A stretch of DNA of 64,000 nt from Hymenobacter citatus (lineage in GTDB: Bacteria > Bacteroidota > Bacteroidia > Cytophagales > Hymenobacteraceae): contig NZ_JACSCY010000010.1 in assembly GCF_014333615.1 (NCBI RefSeq), forward strand, positions 100,064-164,063, written 5' to 3'. Below are positions 17,968 to 27,000 of the stretch, piece by piece. The notes beneath the pieces were generated by a model. That model was not told the origin of the DNA, ran no database searches, and saw only the letters and a list, made by a program, of their open reading frames with translations. Position 1 is the first letter of the stretch. The number at the start of each line of letters is the position of its first letter. The translations under genes were made by a program, and so were the position numbers.

Positions 17968-19225
17968 TCTGCGCCTCCGATAAATGCCGGTAGGCATTTT
18001 CCACCACCACAATGCCGTCGTCCACAATCACCCCAATGGCCAGGGCTATACCGGTGAGCGACATGATATTGGACGACACGCCAAACGCCTCCAGCAGAAT
18101 GAAGGCAATGGCAATGGACAGTGGCACTTGAATGAGGATAATGAGCGCACTGCGGGCATGGAAGAGAAACAGCAGCACGATGAGGGACACCGTCACCATC
18201 TCCTCCACCAGCGTGCCGCGCACCGAGGCAATGGCCCGCTCGATGAGCGTGCTCCGGTCGTAGGCAATGTCGAATTTCACGCCCGGCGGCAAGCCGCGTT
18301 CCACCTCCTGCATCTTGGCTTTCACGGCGTTGATGACGTTGTCGGCGTTTTCGCCGTAGCGCATCACCACAATGCCGCCTACGGCTTCACCTTCGCCATT
18401 CACGTCGAAAATACCCAAGCGCAGGTCGCCACCCATTTGCACGGTGGCCACGTCCTTGATGCGGATGGGGGTAGACTGGTAGGTGCCCACGGGCATGTTC
18501 TCCACGTCCTGGATATTCTCGATGTAGCCCAGTCCGCGCACAATGTAGCCCATGTCGCTCATCTCAAACTTGCGCCCGCCCACATCGTTGTTGTTGGCGC
18601 GCACGGCCCGCAGCACGTCGGGCAGCGGGATGCGGTAGTAGTTGAGCTTGGTGGGGTCGAGGGTGATTTGGTACTGCTTCTGAAAGCCGCCAAATGAGGC
18701 CACTTCGCTCACGCCGGGCACGGTTTGTAGGGCGAACTTCACGTACCAATCCTGCAAGGCGCGTTGCTCACCCAGGTCCATACCCTTCGCTTTTAGGGTG
18801 TACCAGAGCACGTGCCCTACTCCCGTCCCGTCGGGGCCGAGGGTGGGCGTGATGCCCTGGGGCAGCAAGCGTTGAGCGTAGTTGAGGCGCTCCAGCACCC
18901 GCGAGCGGGCCCAGTACAGATCCACATCGTCCTCAAAAATCAGGTACACAAAGCTCATCCCGAACATTGATGCGCCCCGGATATTCCGCACCTTCGGAAT
19001 CCCCTGTAGGTTCGATACCAGCGGGTAGGTCACTTGGTCTTCCAGCACCTGGGGGCTGCGCCCGCTCCACTCCGTGAACACAATCACCTGGTTTTCGGAG
19101 AGGTCCGGAATGGCGTCGATGGGGTTGCGGCGCAGGGCGTACACGCCCCACCCAAACAGCCCGGCCGCCAGCAGCAGCACCAGCACCCGGTTGCGCAACG
19201 ATAAGGAGATGAGCTTCTCTACCAT
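17954..19225 (-). pseudogene. cusA: CusA/CzcA-type RND pump, N-terminal part of a split gene
   Basis: This 423-residue frame holds transmembrane helix 1, the first periplasmic domain (NPIDAIPDLSENQVIVFTEW) and helices 2 to 4, ending in the RND motif GIALAIGVIVDDGIVVVENA and YRHLSEAQ. The last four residues (NPTP) and the stop come from the palindromic element, not from the pump. ATG at 19225 gives the family-typical MVEKLISLSLRNR start. The remaining part follows at 15902-17791. By my count 13 bases of non-element sequence separate the last native codon from the downstream ATG, so clean excision would leave the halves out of frame by one. It may be a broken gene or one subunit of a split pump. 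Confidence 0.85.
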
Positions 19226-19229
19226 GTTG

Positions 19230-19308
19230 TAAGCGGTTGGCTGATAGCGGTTAGCTATTAGCTTTTTGTTGAACAGAAGCCAATAGCTAGCAGCCATCAG
19301 CCAGTAAC
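19230..19308. repeat. Imperfect inverted repeat of GGCTGATAGC type
   Basis: The gap between the pump start and the lipoprotein stop is an imperfect inverted repeat: GGTTGGCTGATAGCGGTTAG on one side, and AAGCCAATAGC plus GCAGCCATCAGCCA on the other, around a short loop. Its words resemble the 7-bp-period repeat at 52692-52752. Confidence 0.55.
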
Positions 19309-19312
19309 TACT

Positions 19313-19558
19313 TTATTGTTTCACTAAGGCCATACCGCACTTGGGGCAGTCGCCGGGTTTTTCGCTGGTCACTTCGGGGTGCATGGGGCACACATAGGTT
19401 CCGGCGGTGGCGGGGGTAGCCGTGGTATCGGTTGTAGTGGTTTCCATGTTGTCGCCAGGGCCTTCGGCGCCTACCGTTACAGGCTTGTTGTCGGCACCGC
19501 AGCTGCTCACGAGGAATAGGCCAGCAGCCATAAAAGAAAGGAATGCAGATTTCATCAT
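19313..19558 (-). CDS. Small lipoprotein with heavy-metal-binding domain
   Basis: An 81-residue lipoprotein with lipobox VSSC (Cys20), a Thr-rich linker and a C-terminal heavy-metal-binding domain with CPMH and CPKCGMALVKQ at about 57-80. It has the same metal-binding module as the two CusB-like adaptors but nothing else, so it could serve as a periplasmic metal chaperone, filling the role CusF plays in E. coli. It lies about 90 bases upstream of the pump gene on the same strand. The start is either of two adjacent ATG codons (19558 or 19555). Confidence 0.85.
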   Translation of the reverse strand: MMKSAFLSFMAAGLFLVSSCGADNKPVTVGAEGPGDNMETTTTDTTATPATAGTYVCPMHPEVTSEKPGDCPKCGMALVKQ

Positions 19559-19657
19559 TGTAAGTGAAAAAGGTTGAAAATGAATGAGAAACGTATAAAG
19601 AAGCACGAAAGGAAGCTACCTGGCAGCTGCTTGCTACGACGCATTAGCGCGCAAAAA

Positions 19658-19706
19658 CGCGCTGCCGCCGTGGGCATAGCAGAGCTAGACCCACGGCGGC
19701 AGCGCG
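19658..19706 (-). terminator. Rho-independent terminator
   Basis: A 17-bp GC-rich stem (CGCGCTGCCGCCGTGGG and its complement) with a 15-base loop is followed on the - strand by TTTTT. It would end transcription of the Cys-rich gene before the metal-binding lipoprotein. Confidence 0.85.
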
Positions 19707-19719
19707 TGCGAAATCGACT

Positions 19720-20154
19720 TTAAATAGTCAGGGAATGGGTGAAGACCCGGATATCCGGAATCTTCGGCTTCAGGTGGCGCCGGGGCACCAGGGCTACCGG
19801 CCGGGCTTGTTCCCAGCGCACGTAACGCGCAAACTCAAAGTTGAAGGTAGGCGGCAAGGCCAACCACAGCGGGGCTCCTACCCCAACATCGTGGCTAGGC
19901 GGACCGGCCAACGCCGCAAAGAAGGTCTTTACCGGCGTCTCGCAATCCGACTTGTCGGTGCTGCCAGACGGATGGCTTGCCTTGCCCATGCCCTCGCACT
20001 GCTTGCCGGCCATCTTGGTGCAGCACGTCATCTTGGGTGCTTTCACCTCACTGCTCACCGGGCCGCAGAAGCACCGCCCCGCGAACATGCTGAGGAAGGC
20101 TACCAGGAAAGTAGCTGCCGTCAGACGTCGCGCAAGGGCAGAAAGTCGGAACAT
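19720..20154 (-). CDS. Cys-rich exported protein of the copper locus, unknown function
   Basis: A 144-residue protein starting at MFRLSALARRL with a hydrophobic segment (ATFLVAFLSMFAG) that is either a signal peptide or a membrane anchor. Just after it lie seven cysteines and several methionines in about 50 residues (GRCFCG, KMTCCTKM, KQCEGMG, DCET), a pattern that suggests metal binding. The C-terminal half has no motif I recognise. It is the first gene of the - strand metal locus but is separated from the lipoprotein by a strong terminator, so it may be controlled on its own. Function in copper handling is inferred only from position and composition. Confidence 0.6.
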   Translation of the reverse strand: MFRLSALARRLTAATFLVAFLSMFAGRCFCGPVSSEVKAPKMTCCTKMAGKQCEGMGKASHPSGSTDKSDCETPVKTFFAALAGPPSHDVGVGAPLWLALPPTFNFEFARYVRWEQARPVALVPRRHLKPKIPDIRVFTHSLTI

Positions 20155-20373
20155 AAGGTATGCGGGGTAGTGCCCGGTACTCAACCGCAAAGATAAGCAA
20201 GCAGTTCCGGTTGTGCAGGTATGGAATCGTGCTGGCATGGTACAGCTCTTTGGCTACATCCAGCCCCGTAGCGTTTCCGGCAACCGGTAGCGCCTCTTTT
20301 TTGTTGAGCAGGTACAACCCTCATGAGGCTTTGCCTGCGGTCCTCTCCGCCAGCCTCCTTTTCCTTCCGAATT

Positions 20374-21411
20374 ATGACAGCCGATACTTCTTCCGTTGCT
20401 TTTTCCGTGCTGGACCTGGCGCCCATCCTTGCTGGCAGCACCCCTACCGATACCTTCCGCAATAGCCTGCACCTGGCCCAGCAGGTAGAGACCATGGGCT
20501 ACACGCGCTACTGGCTTTCCGAGCACCACAATATGGTGAGCGTGGCCAGCTCAGCCCCACCTATTCTAATTGGCCACATTGCCGGGGGCACTACCTCGTT
20601 GCGGGTAGGCTCGGGCGGCATTATGCTACCCAACCACGCGCCGCTGGTAGTGGCCGAGCAAATGGGCACGCTGGCCTCGCTCTACCCCGGCCGCATTGAT
20701 CTGGGCCTGGGCCGCGCCCCCGGCACCGACCAACGCACGGCCCAAGCCATTCGGGGCAGCCGTTTTGGGGCCTCGCAGGACTTTCCACGCGATATTCAGC
20801 AGTTGCAGACCTATTTCTCTGCTTCCAACAGTTCTAGTCCCGTACGCGCCATGCCAGGCGAAGGCCTCGACATCCCAATCTACATCCTGGGTTCCAGCAC
20901 CGATAGCGCCTACCTGGCAGCAGAGTTGGGCCTACCCTACGCCTTCGCTAGCCACTTCGCACCGGCACAGTTGCTACCCGCTCTAGAAATCTACCGGCAG
21001 CAGTTCCGCCCTTCTGCCGCGCTGGCCTCACCTTACGTTATTGCCTGCGTAAACGTAGTAGCAGCCGACACCGATGATCAGGCGCAATGGCTGTCTACTT
21101 CTCTGCAACGATTCATGTTGAGCGTAGTAGCCGGCCACCCTGCTCCATTACAGCCGCCCGTGAAAAACATGCAGCCCTTCTGGTCGCCGGCCCAGCAGCA
21201 TATGGTCGAGCAGATGTTGGCCTATTCCTTCATTGGCAGCAAAGCTACGCTACAAGCAGAGCTCCAAGCATTCGTTGACCGCACGCAAGTCAACGAGCTG
21301 ATGGCCGTCTCCAATATCTTCGACCACGAAGCACGCGTGTATTCCTACCAGTTGCTTGCCGATACGCTTCGGGTAGTAAATCGCCAGCCGCTTGATGCAG
21401 TAGTAGGTTAG
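20374..21411 (+). CDS. LLM-class flavin-dependent oxidoreductase (luciferase-like)
   Basis: A 345-residue cytoplasmic protein of the bacterial luciferase-like superfamily, which uses reduced FMN and oxygen to hydroxylate or oxidise small organic substrates. Typical features are YTRYWLSEHHNM near the N-terminus, LRVGSGGIMLPNHAPLVVAEQ, and PGRIDLGLGRAPGTDQRT. It matches the subgroup of about 330-residue enzymes with no assigned substrate. ATG at 20374 is chosen because the family similarity (AFSVLDLAPI) begins shortly after; an upstream ATG at 20323 would add unrelated residues. It ends before a terminator shared with the tRNA genes on the opposite strand. Confidence 0.92.
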   Translation: MTADTSSVAFSVLDLAPILAGSTPTDTFRNSLHLAQQVETMGYTRYWLSEHHNMVSVASSAPPILIGHIAGGTTSLRVGSGGIMLPNHAPLVVAEQMGTLASLYPGRIDLGLGRAPGTDQRTAQAIRGSRFGASQDFPRDIQQLQTYFSASNSSSPVRAMPGEGLDIPIYILGSSTDSAYLAAELGLPYAFASHFAPAQLLPALEIYRQQFRPSAALASPYVIACVNVVAADTDDQAQWLSTSLQRFMLSVVAGHPAPLQPPVKNMQPFWSPAQQHMVEQMLAYSFIGSKATLQAELQAFVDRTQVNELMAVSNIFDHEARVYSYQLLADTLRVVNRQPLDAVVG

Positions 21412-21432
21412 AAACAGCAGCAGAAGCGACAC

Positions 21433-21470
21433 AAAAAAGCCCTTTCATTTTACAATGAAAGGGCTTTTTA
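21433..21470. terminator. Bidirectional terminator
   Basis: AAAAAAGCCCTTTCATT pairs with AATGAAAGGGCTTTTT around a four-base loop. A- and T-runs on the two sides let it end both the oxidoreductase transcript and the tRNA transcript. Confidence 0.9.
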
Positions 21471-21474
21471 TTAG

Positions 21475-21557
21475 TACCAGAGACGGGACTCGAACCCGTA
21501 CGTCCGTGAAGACAAGGGATTTTAAGTCCCTCGTGGCTACCATTACACCACTCTGGC
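21475..21557 (-). tRNA. tRNA-Leu (UAA)
   Basis: Read on the - strand, the gene begins GCCAGAGTGG and ends CTCTGGTA. The anticodon arm AGGGA-CTTAAAA-TCCCT gives anticodon UAA. A long variable arm (around TGTCTTCACGGACG) fits a class II leucine tRNA, and the T arm is CGGGTTCGAGTCCCG. The 3' CCA is not encoded (CTA follows the discriminator A). It lies downstream of tRNA-Gly, 84 bases away, on the same strand. Confidence 0.95.
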
Positions 21558-21599
21558 TCAAGTAGTTACACCTACCAGCAGCAATTATTTACTACGTGC

Positions 21600-21642
21600 A
21601 AACAAAAAAGACGCTGCTGGTAAAGCAACGTCTTTTTTGTTT
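21600..21642 (-). terminator. Hairpin between the two tRNA genes
   Basis: A 19-bp stem including GACG(C/T)TGCT with one G-U pair and a five-base loop, flanked by A6 and T6 runs, directly follows the CCA end of tRNA-Gly. It could terminate the tRNA-Gly transcript or mark the processing site between the two tRNAs. Confidence 0.75.
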
Positions 21643-21717
21643 GGAGCGGGAGACGAGGTTCGAACTCGCGACCTCGACCTTGGCAAGGTCGCGCTCTACC
21701 AACTGAGCTACTCTCGC
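21642..21717 (-). tRNA. tRNA-Gly (GCC)
   Basis: Read on the - strand, the 76-base gene begins GCGAGAGTAGCTCAG and ends CTCCCGCT-CCA with the CCA encoded. The anticodon arm CGACC-TTGCCAA-GGTCG gives GCC, and the T arm has TTCGAAC. The acceptor stem has an A4-C69 mismatch where the usual sequence would be GCGGGAG paired with CTCCCGC. All other stems pair. Confidence 0.95.
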
Positions 21718-22096
21718 TTTTAGTCTCGACACCGTTACCGGCGTTTTGATGTGACAAAGGTAGTAGAAGAATTTCTGAAGTCAAGTGCTAGCCGTAAAAA
21801 AGCCTTCTATTCCACTGCAAAAAAGCTGTTTTCAGCTGATTTTCAAGCAGAAAAATTTCAATAAAAATGGAAAGATTTAGGTACCTCCATCTTCTGGTTG
21901 CTCAAGTACCTGCATATCTTCTAAACATATTTTTATTGCTATATATACAATTTACCCTTCCTGTATTATCCAAATGTGTTGGCGCTTAGGGTAGATAGAC
22001 TACCTTTTGCGGTATTACTATTTTATTATAAATCAGTATATTTATCATACCACCTTATCTTTCTTTCCGTACTTTTCCTCTTTCTCATCTCTATTT
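21718..22096. other. AT-rich gap upstream of the ECF sigma gene
   Basis: No gene is visible in these 379 bases. The stretch is AT-rich and holds TACCTTTTG near 22001, close to the TANNTTTG promoter box with one extra T, which may belong to the sigma factor gene. Confidence 0.5.
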
Positions 22097-22696
22097 GTGA
22101 GTTCTTCGTCTATCCGGTTTTATGCGTCTTGGACCGATGCTGCCTTATTGGAAGCAGTAGCGCTAGACAACCGAGGAGCTTTTGCTGAAGTGTATGAACG
22201 GTACTGGTACCGGGTGTTTGCATTAGCCTACCGTAAGCTAAAATCGAGGGAAACAGCGGAGGAGTTAGTACAGGAGTTATTTGCCGCGCTCTGGCACAAG
22301 CGGACTGAACAGACAATTGCACAATTAGACCACTACTTGCTGGCAGCCATCAACCATCGGGTACTAAGCTACATTCGTGCTTACCGAGTCCGAACGCATT
22401 ACGCTACTTACTGCCATACCGTACAAATAGAGACAACGCACGAAACGGAAGAATCGCTGGATGCCAGTGATTTGTCGGCTGCGCTTCTACGGAGTGTGGA
22501 GCTTCTGCCTGAGAAGTCGAAGGAGGTGTTTCGGCTGAGTCGCCTGGAACATCAGTCCGTGGAGGAAATCGCAACACATTTGGGCGTCACATCGAAAACA
22601 GTTGAGTATCACCTCACTAAATCGTTGAAGTTGTTGCGTCTGTACTTACGAGAGTTTATGGTTATGCTGGCGCCCTTCCTGCTTTTTATCCGCTGA
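22097..22696 (+). CDS. ECF RNA polymerase sigma factor
   Basis: A 199-residue extracytoplasmic-function sigma factor of the Bacteroidota type. Region 2 is visible in AFAEVYERYWYRVFALAYRK and AEELVQELFAALW, and region 4 with its helix-turn-helix in LPEKSKEVFRLSR and SVEEIATHLGVTSKTVEYHL. I chose GTG at 22097; a longer frame from TTG at 22007 adds a non-conserved hydrophobic leader and may begin upstream of the transcription start. The next genes are an anti-sigma FecR protein, a SusC-type receptor with an STN domain and SusD, the classical surface-signalling order, so this factor probably activates the transporter when ligand binds. Confidence 0.9.
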   Translation: MSSSSIRFYASWTDAALLEAVALDNRGAFAEVYERYWYRVFALAYRKLKSRETAEELVQELFAALWHKRTEQTIAQLDHYLLAAINHRVLSYIRAYRVRTHYATYCHTVQIETTHETEESLDASDLSAALLRSVELLPEKSKEVFRLSRLEHQSVEEIATHLGVTSKTVEYHLTKSLKLLRLYLREFMVMLAPFLLFIR

Positions 22697-22765
22697 GAGC
22701 ATCTATGTAGGCAAGCACCGGCACTTAGGGCAATAGCGTATCAAAAAAAAGTTTGTCTATCCTTT

Positions 22766-22823
22766 AGGGGTAGGGCCGAGGTAGGCGTCTTCCTTTTTAG
22801 ACGCCTACCTCGGCCCTACCCCT
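22766..22823 (+). promoter_or_regulatory. 25-bp perfect hairpin ending at the fecR start codon
   Basis: The arms 22766-22790 and 22799-22823 are perfectly complementary with an eight-base T-rich loop. The outer ends are AGGGGTAGGGCCGAGG and the complement. The 3' arm ends one base before the ATG of the anti-sigma gene, so the leader and any ribosome-binding site would be locked in the stem. It could weaken anti-sigma translation, act as an attenuator or be a palindromic repeat. Confidence 0.85.
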
Positions 22824-23888
22824 ATGACTGAAGCTGAATTTGAAGATCTGCTCCAACGCTACCTCGACGGCACCAGCCAGCCCGGCGAACGGGAGCTGAT
22901 AGAGCAGTGGAGCAATCAACTTGGGGAGCCAGAGAACTTCGTTCTACCACCCACTGAACGGGAGCAAGTGCGTGCGGCTATGTGGCGTCAGATTGAGCAT
23001 CTCACGCAGGGCCGCTCCGGTAATGGGCCCACTGATCATACGCTTACTGGTAAAGAACTTCACCATTCCACCTCTTTTTGGCGCATGCCGGTGGTACGTT
23101 GGCTGGCAGCAGCATTACTCATCCTTGGGGTAGCGTTGGCAGTAGTGTTACCCCAAACATGGAAATCGACCCTTGCGCCGAGTACGATGGCCGTAGAGTG
23201 GACGCAGCACCACAACAAGGGAAAAAAGACCGAATTGCTTACCCTATCAGATGGCAGTCGCGTTACGCTATTCCCAGGTAGCAGCTTACACTATAGGCCA
23301 GGCTTGATAGGTTCGCGTCGGGAAGTTCGATTGCAGGGGGAGGCTTTCTTTCAGGTTGCTAAAAATCCCGATCGGCCCTTTTTAGTATACACCGATCAGC
23401 TTGTGACGACTGTGCTGGGTACCAGCTTTCGGGTGAAAGCCTACGCAGGACGCAAAAATGAGGTAGCCGTGCAAGAAGGCCGGGTGTCTGTGCAACTACG
23501 CCGCGGGGCCGACCTAAGTGCTACCCCAGTACAACCAGCTACTGAGGGTGTTATACTGCTGCCCAACCAACAGGTAATGTACTCGGCCCTGACGCCACGT
23601 CCATTGCGCAAACAGCTAGTACAGAACCCCGTCGTCTTGGTTCCACAGACCTTTACTTTCGATAAACAGCCTGTCAGCAAAGTATTACAGGCCTTGGAGA
23701 AAGCATACGGAGTCGAGCTTGTGTATGACGAGGCCAAAGTAGCTAACTGCACCATCACCATTACTTTCTACCAAGAATCCGAATCGCTCTACGATCGACT
23801 GGATGTGCTGAGTAAAGCGCTCGGTGCTAGCTATTCGCTTGCTGATAACGCTCGAATTCTATTCCACAGTGATGGCTGTACGCCTTAA
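22824..23888 (+). CDS. FecR-family anti-sigma factor
   Basis: A 354-residue inner-membrane anti-sigma factor. The cytoplasmic N-terminal part (EFEDLLQRYLDGTSQPGE) should hold the sigma factor, a transmembrane helix lies at about 90-110 (WLAAALLILGVALAVVL), the periplasmic FecR domain follows (DGSRVTLFPGSSLHY, VRLQGEAFFQVAKN, VTTVLGTSFRVKAY), and a C-terminal DUF4974 domain (FTFDKQPVSKVLQALEKAYG) should touch the STN domain of the receptor. It lies 127 bases after the sigma gene and its ATG follows directly on a 25-bp hairpin. Length and domain order are normal. Confidence 0.93.
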   Translation: MTEAEFEDLLQRYLDGTSQPGERELIEQWSNQLGEPENFVLPPTEREQVRAAMWRQIEHLTQGRSGNGPTDHTLTGKELHHSTSFWRMPVVRWLAAALLILGVALAVVLPQTWKSTLAPSTMAVEWTQHHNKGKKTELLTLSDGSRVTLFPGSSLHYRPGLIGSRREVRLQGEAFFQVAKNPDRPFLVYTDQLVTTVLGTSFRVKAYAGRKNEVAVQEGRVSVQLRRGADLSATPVQPATEGVILLPNQQVMYSALTPRPLRKQLVQNPVVLVPQTFTFDKQPVSKVLQALEKAYGVELVYDEAKVANCTITITFYQESESLYDRLDVLSKALGASYSLADNARILFHSDGCTP

Positions 23889-24048
23889 GCTTTTGACATA
23901 ACCCGCTAATGGCACTTTGCTTTTCATACTTCTCTTTTTCAACTAGTTACTGCTTTACCAACCTGTCAAGCAGCATAATAGCGCGCCCATTTCTACAACC
24001 ACTACAATAAACTTTTTTTTACCTCTCCACCGCAATCGTTTTCTGTCT

Positions 24049-27000
24049 ATGAAAAACCGCTTACCTCTTTCGAAGCGTTTTGGATATCCCCTCCGGATAC
24101 TAGCGATTCAATCTGCTTTAGCCTTGCCACTGACTACCATGGCCATTGCCCGTCCAGCCGTGGCGCAGCAAGTGCTCTTAGAGCGCCATGTTTCATTTCA
24201 AGTGGAATCGCAAACGATTGAATCGGTGCTGAAACAGCTTGAAAAGCAACTGGACGTGCACTTCGTCTACAGCCCGCAGCTTATCGGCTCTAGCCGGCGG
24301 GTAACCCTGCGGGTGACAGACGAGCCATTAGAGAAGGTCCTGAACGAGTTGCTTGCTCCGCGCAAGGCACAGTTTGAGGTGCGCAAAGGCCGCGTGATTC
24401 TAAGCCAGGCACCACTTGAGACTAGCGCCAGCGCCGCCGACGTACCTGTATCAGGCCGCGTAACGCAGCCCAATGGCCAGGGCCTACCCGGCGTGACGGT
24501 GGTAGTGAAAGGAACCACCACTGGCACCACCACCGATGCCGACGGCAACTTTTCGCTGACGGTGCCGCAGGGTAGCGTGCTCACCTTTAGCTTTATCGGC
24601 TACAATCCGCAGGATGTGACGGTGCAGGAAGCTACCACCACACTGCGCGTTTCTTTGCAGGAAAACAGCCAGTCGCTCGATAACGTGGTGGTAGTAGGCT
24701 ACGGCACGCTCGATAAGAAAGAGGTAACCAGCACTATCACCCACATCGATAGCAAGGAGCTGCTGACAGTGGCCGCCATCAACCCGCTGACGGCGTTGCA
24801 AGGCAAGGTAGCGGGTCTGACCATTGCTAACACCTCGGCCGCCGACCCGAACTCACAGCCCAGTGTGCAGTTGCGCGGTGTATCGTCGCGTAATGCTGGC
24901 TTAGGTCCGCTCATTGTGATTAACGGCGTGCCGGGCGGCAACCTGGAAAACATCAACCAAAACGACATCGAATCCATTGATGTACTGAAGGGCGGTGCTG
25001 CATCTGCTATTTACGGTACGCGGGGTAGCAACGGCGTGATTGTGGTGACCACGAAGAAAGGAACCAGGGAGAATCAGCTGTTCTACAACGCCTACACCAC
25101 ATTCGATTACGCCACCTTACAGCCTAAAGTACTTTCTCCCGAGGAGTTCTTGGCGCAGGAACGTGGTACGGATTACGGCAGCCAAACGAACTGGCTAAAC
25201 GAAATTTCCCGTAATCATGCTTTTTCGCACAAGCATACCCTCACCGCTTCGGGTGGCTCAGAAAATAGCAACTACCGGGCTACACTCGATTATCGTGATG
25301 CCAAAGGTATTGATGTGCGCTCAGGCAGGAAGGAATACGGCGCGCGCATTTCTTTGAACCACAATGCACCCAGTAAGCTCTACTCCCTAGGTCTGAACTT
25401 TGCGCCTCGCTACATTAACTCCCGCAATGCTGATTACGCTAGCTTTGAACAATCGCTGACACTGAACCCTACCATTCCGGTGCGGAACCCTGATGATCCG
25501 ACGCGGTACTATAATATTCAAAGTGGATTTGATGGTCGCTTCAACCCAGCAGAGCGCCTGCAAACGGAGCTGAGTGGTACAGAAGGCAAAATCCTGAACT
25601 ACGACGCTACGTTCAGGCTAAATATTCTGCCTACCCTGAACACGCAGGTAACGTACGGCCGATTCACTACTGACTATTTCGACTTCTTCTTCCGGCCTTC
25701 TACTTCCACGTTTGCGCTGCAAAACGAAGGGGGTATGAACTCTGCCAACCGCAACTACAACCGTAGCGACCAGCAAAGCTTGGAGTGGACTGGAAATTAT
25801 GCGCTCAACGTCGGAGAACATTCGTTGCAGGCTCTGGCAGGCTACTCCTATCAGTACTTTTCGTCAGAAGGCAACTCCATCTACAATCGTGATTTTCCAT
25901 CGGACGCTTTCACGTATAATAATATTGGCACCGGCCTGTACGGTCAAGTAGCTGGACGCAACGATGCTGGCAGCTATAAAAACGACTCCAAGCTGATTGC
26001 CTTTTTCGGCCGCGTCAACTATTCATTTAAAGACAAATACCTCTTCTCAGCTAGCTTGCGCCACGAGGGCTCAACAAGGTTTGGCACCAGTAACAAGTGG
26101 GGTAATTTCCCGGCTGTATCGGTGGGCTGGCGCATTGGGGAAGAATCTTTTCTGGATGGCCAAGAGTGGATCAATGATCTGAAGCTGCGAGCTGACTATG
26201 GCGTGACGGGCAACCAGGACTTTGGCAACTACCTGTCGCTGAATACCTACACCGGTTTTGGATATTATCTGTTAAACGGCACGTACTACCAAGTATACGG
26301 ACCCAACCAAAACCTTAACGCTAATCTCCGCTGGGAGGAAGCACAAAGCTTCAACGTTGGGGTAGACTTTGCCTTGTTTAACAGCAAGCTGACCGGTAGC
26401 GTCAACTACTATTCCCGTCGCAACAAAGACCTGTTGGGTAGCTATACCGTACCAATTCCGCCCAATACGCAGACCAGCACGTACGCCAACGTAGGAACCC
26501 TGGATAACTCGGGTGTGGAAGTGCAGCTAAATGCGCCCATCATTAGCAAGCCAAACTTTCAGTATGACATCTCCTTTGCCGGGGCTACCAACGGCAACCA
26601 GTTTGTTTCTTTCTCGAATAACAACTACCAAGGCCAAACCTATATTGACGTAGTGGGCCTACCCTCTCCTGGCTCACCCGGTAACGCGCAACGTTTGCAG
26701 GAAGGGCAACGCATTGGTACGTTCTACATGCTAAAGTCAGCCGGCGTAGATGAACAGGGGCGCTTGCTGGTATATTCCAAAGATGGCAACATCATTCCGG
26801 GCAACCAAGCAAGCCTAGACGACCGGCAAGTGGTAGGCAACGGTCTACCTAAGTACACGCTGAGCCTGGGCAACCGGTTCACTTACAAGAATTTCGACGC
26901 TTCTATTTTCATCCGAAGCGTGCTAGGCTTTGATGCCTTCAATACTCGGGCGTTTTACATAGGCACGCCAGCCACGCAGTCCAACGCCAACGTGCTAACG

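Noticed and set aside
22007..22096. TTG at 22007 as the start of the ECF sigma gene
   Set aside because: It adds about 30 hydrophobic, unconserved residues and lies close to the probable promoter box; GTG at 22097 gives a normal sigma N-terminus.
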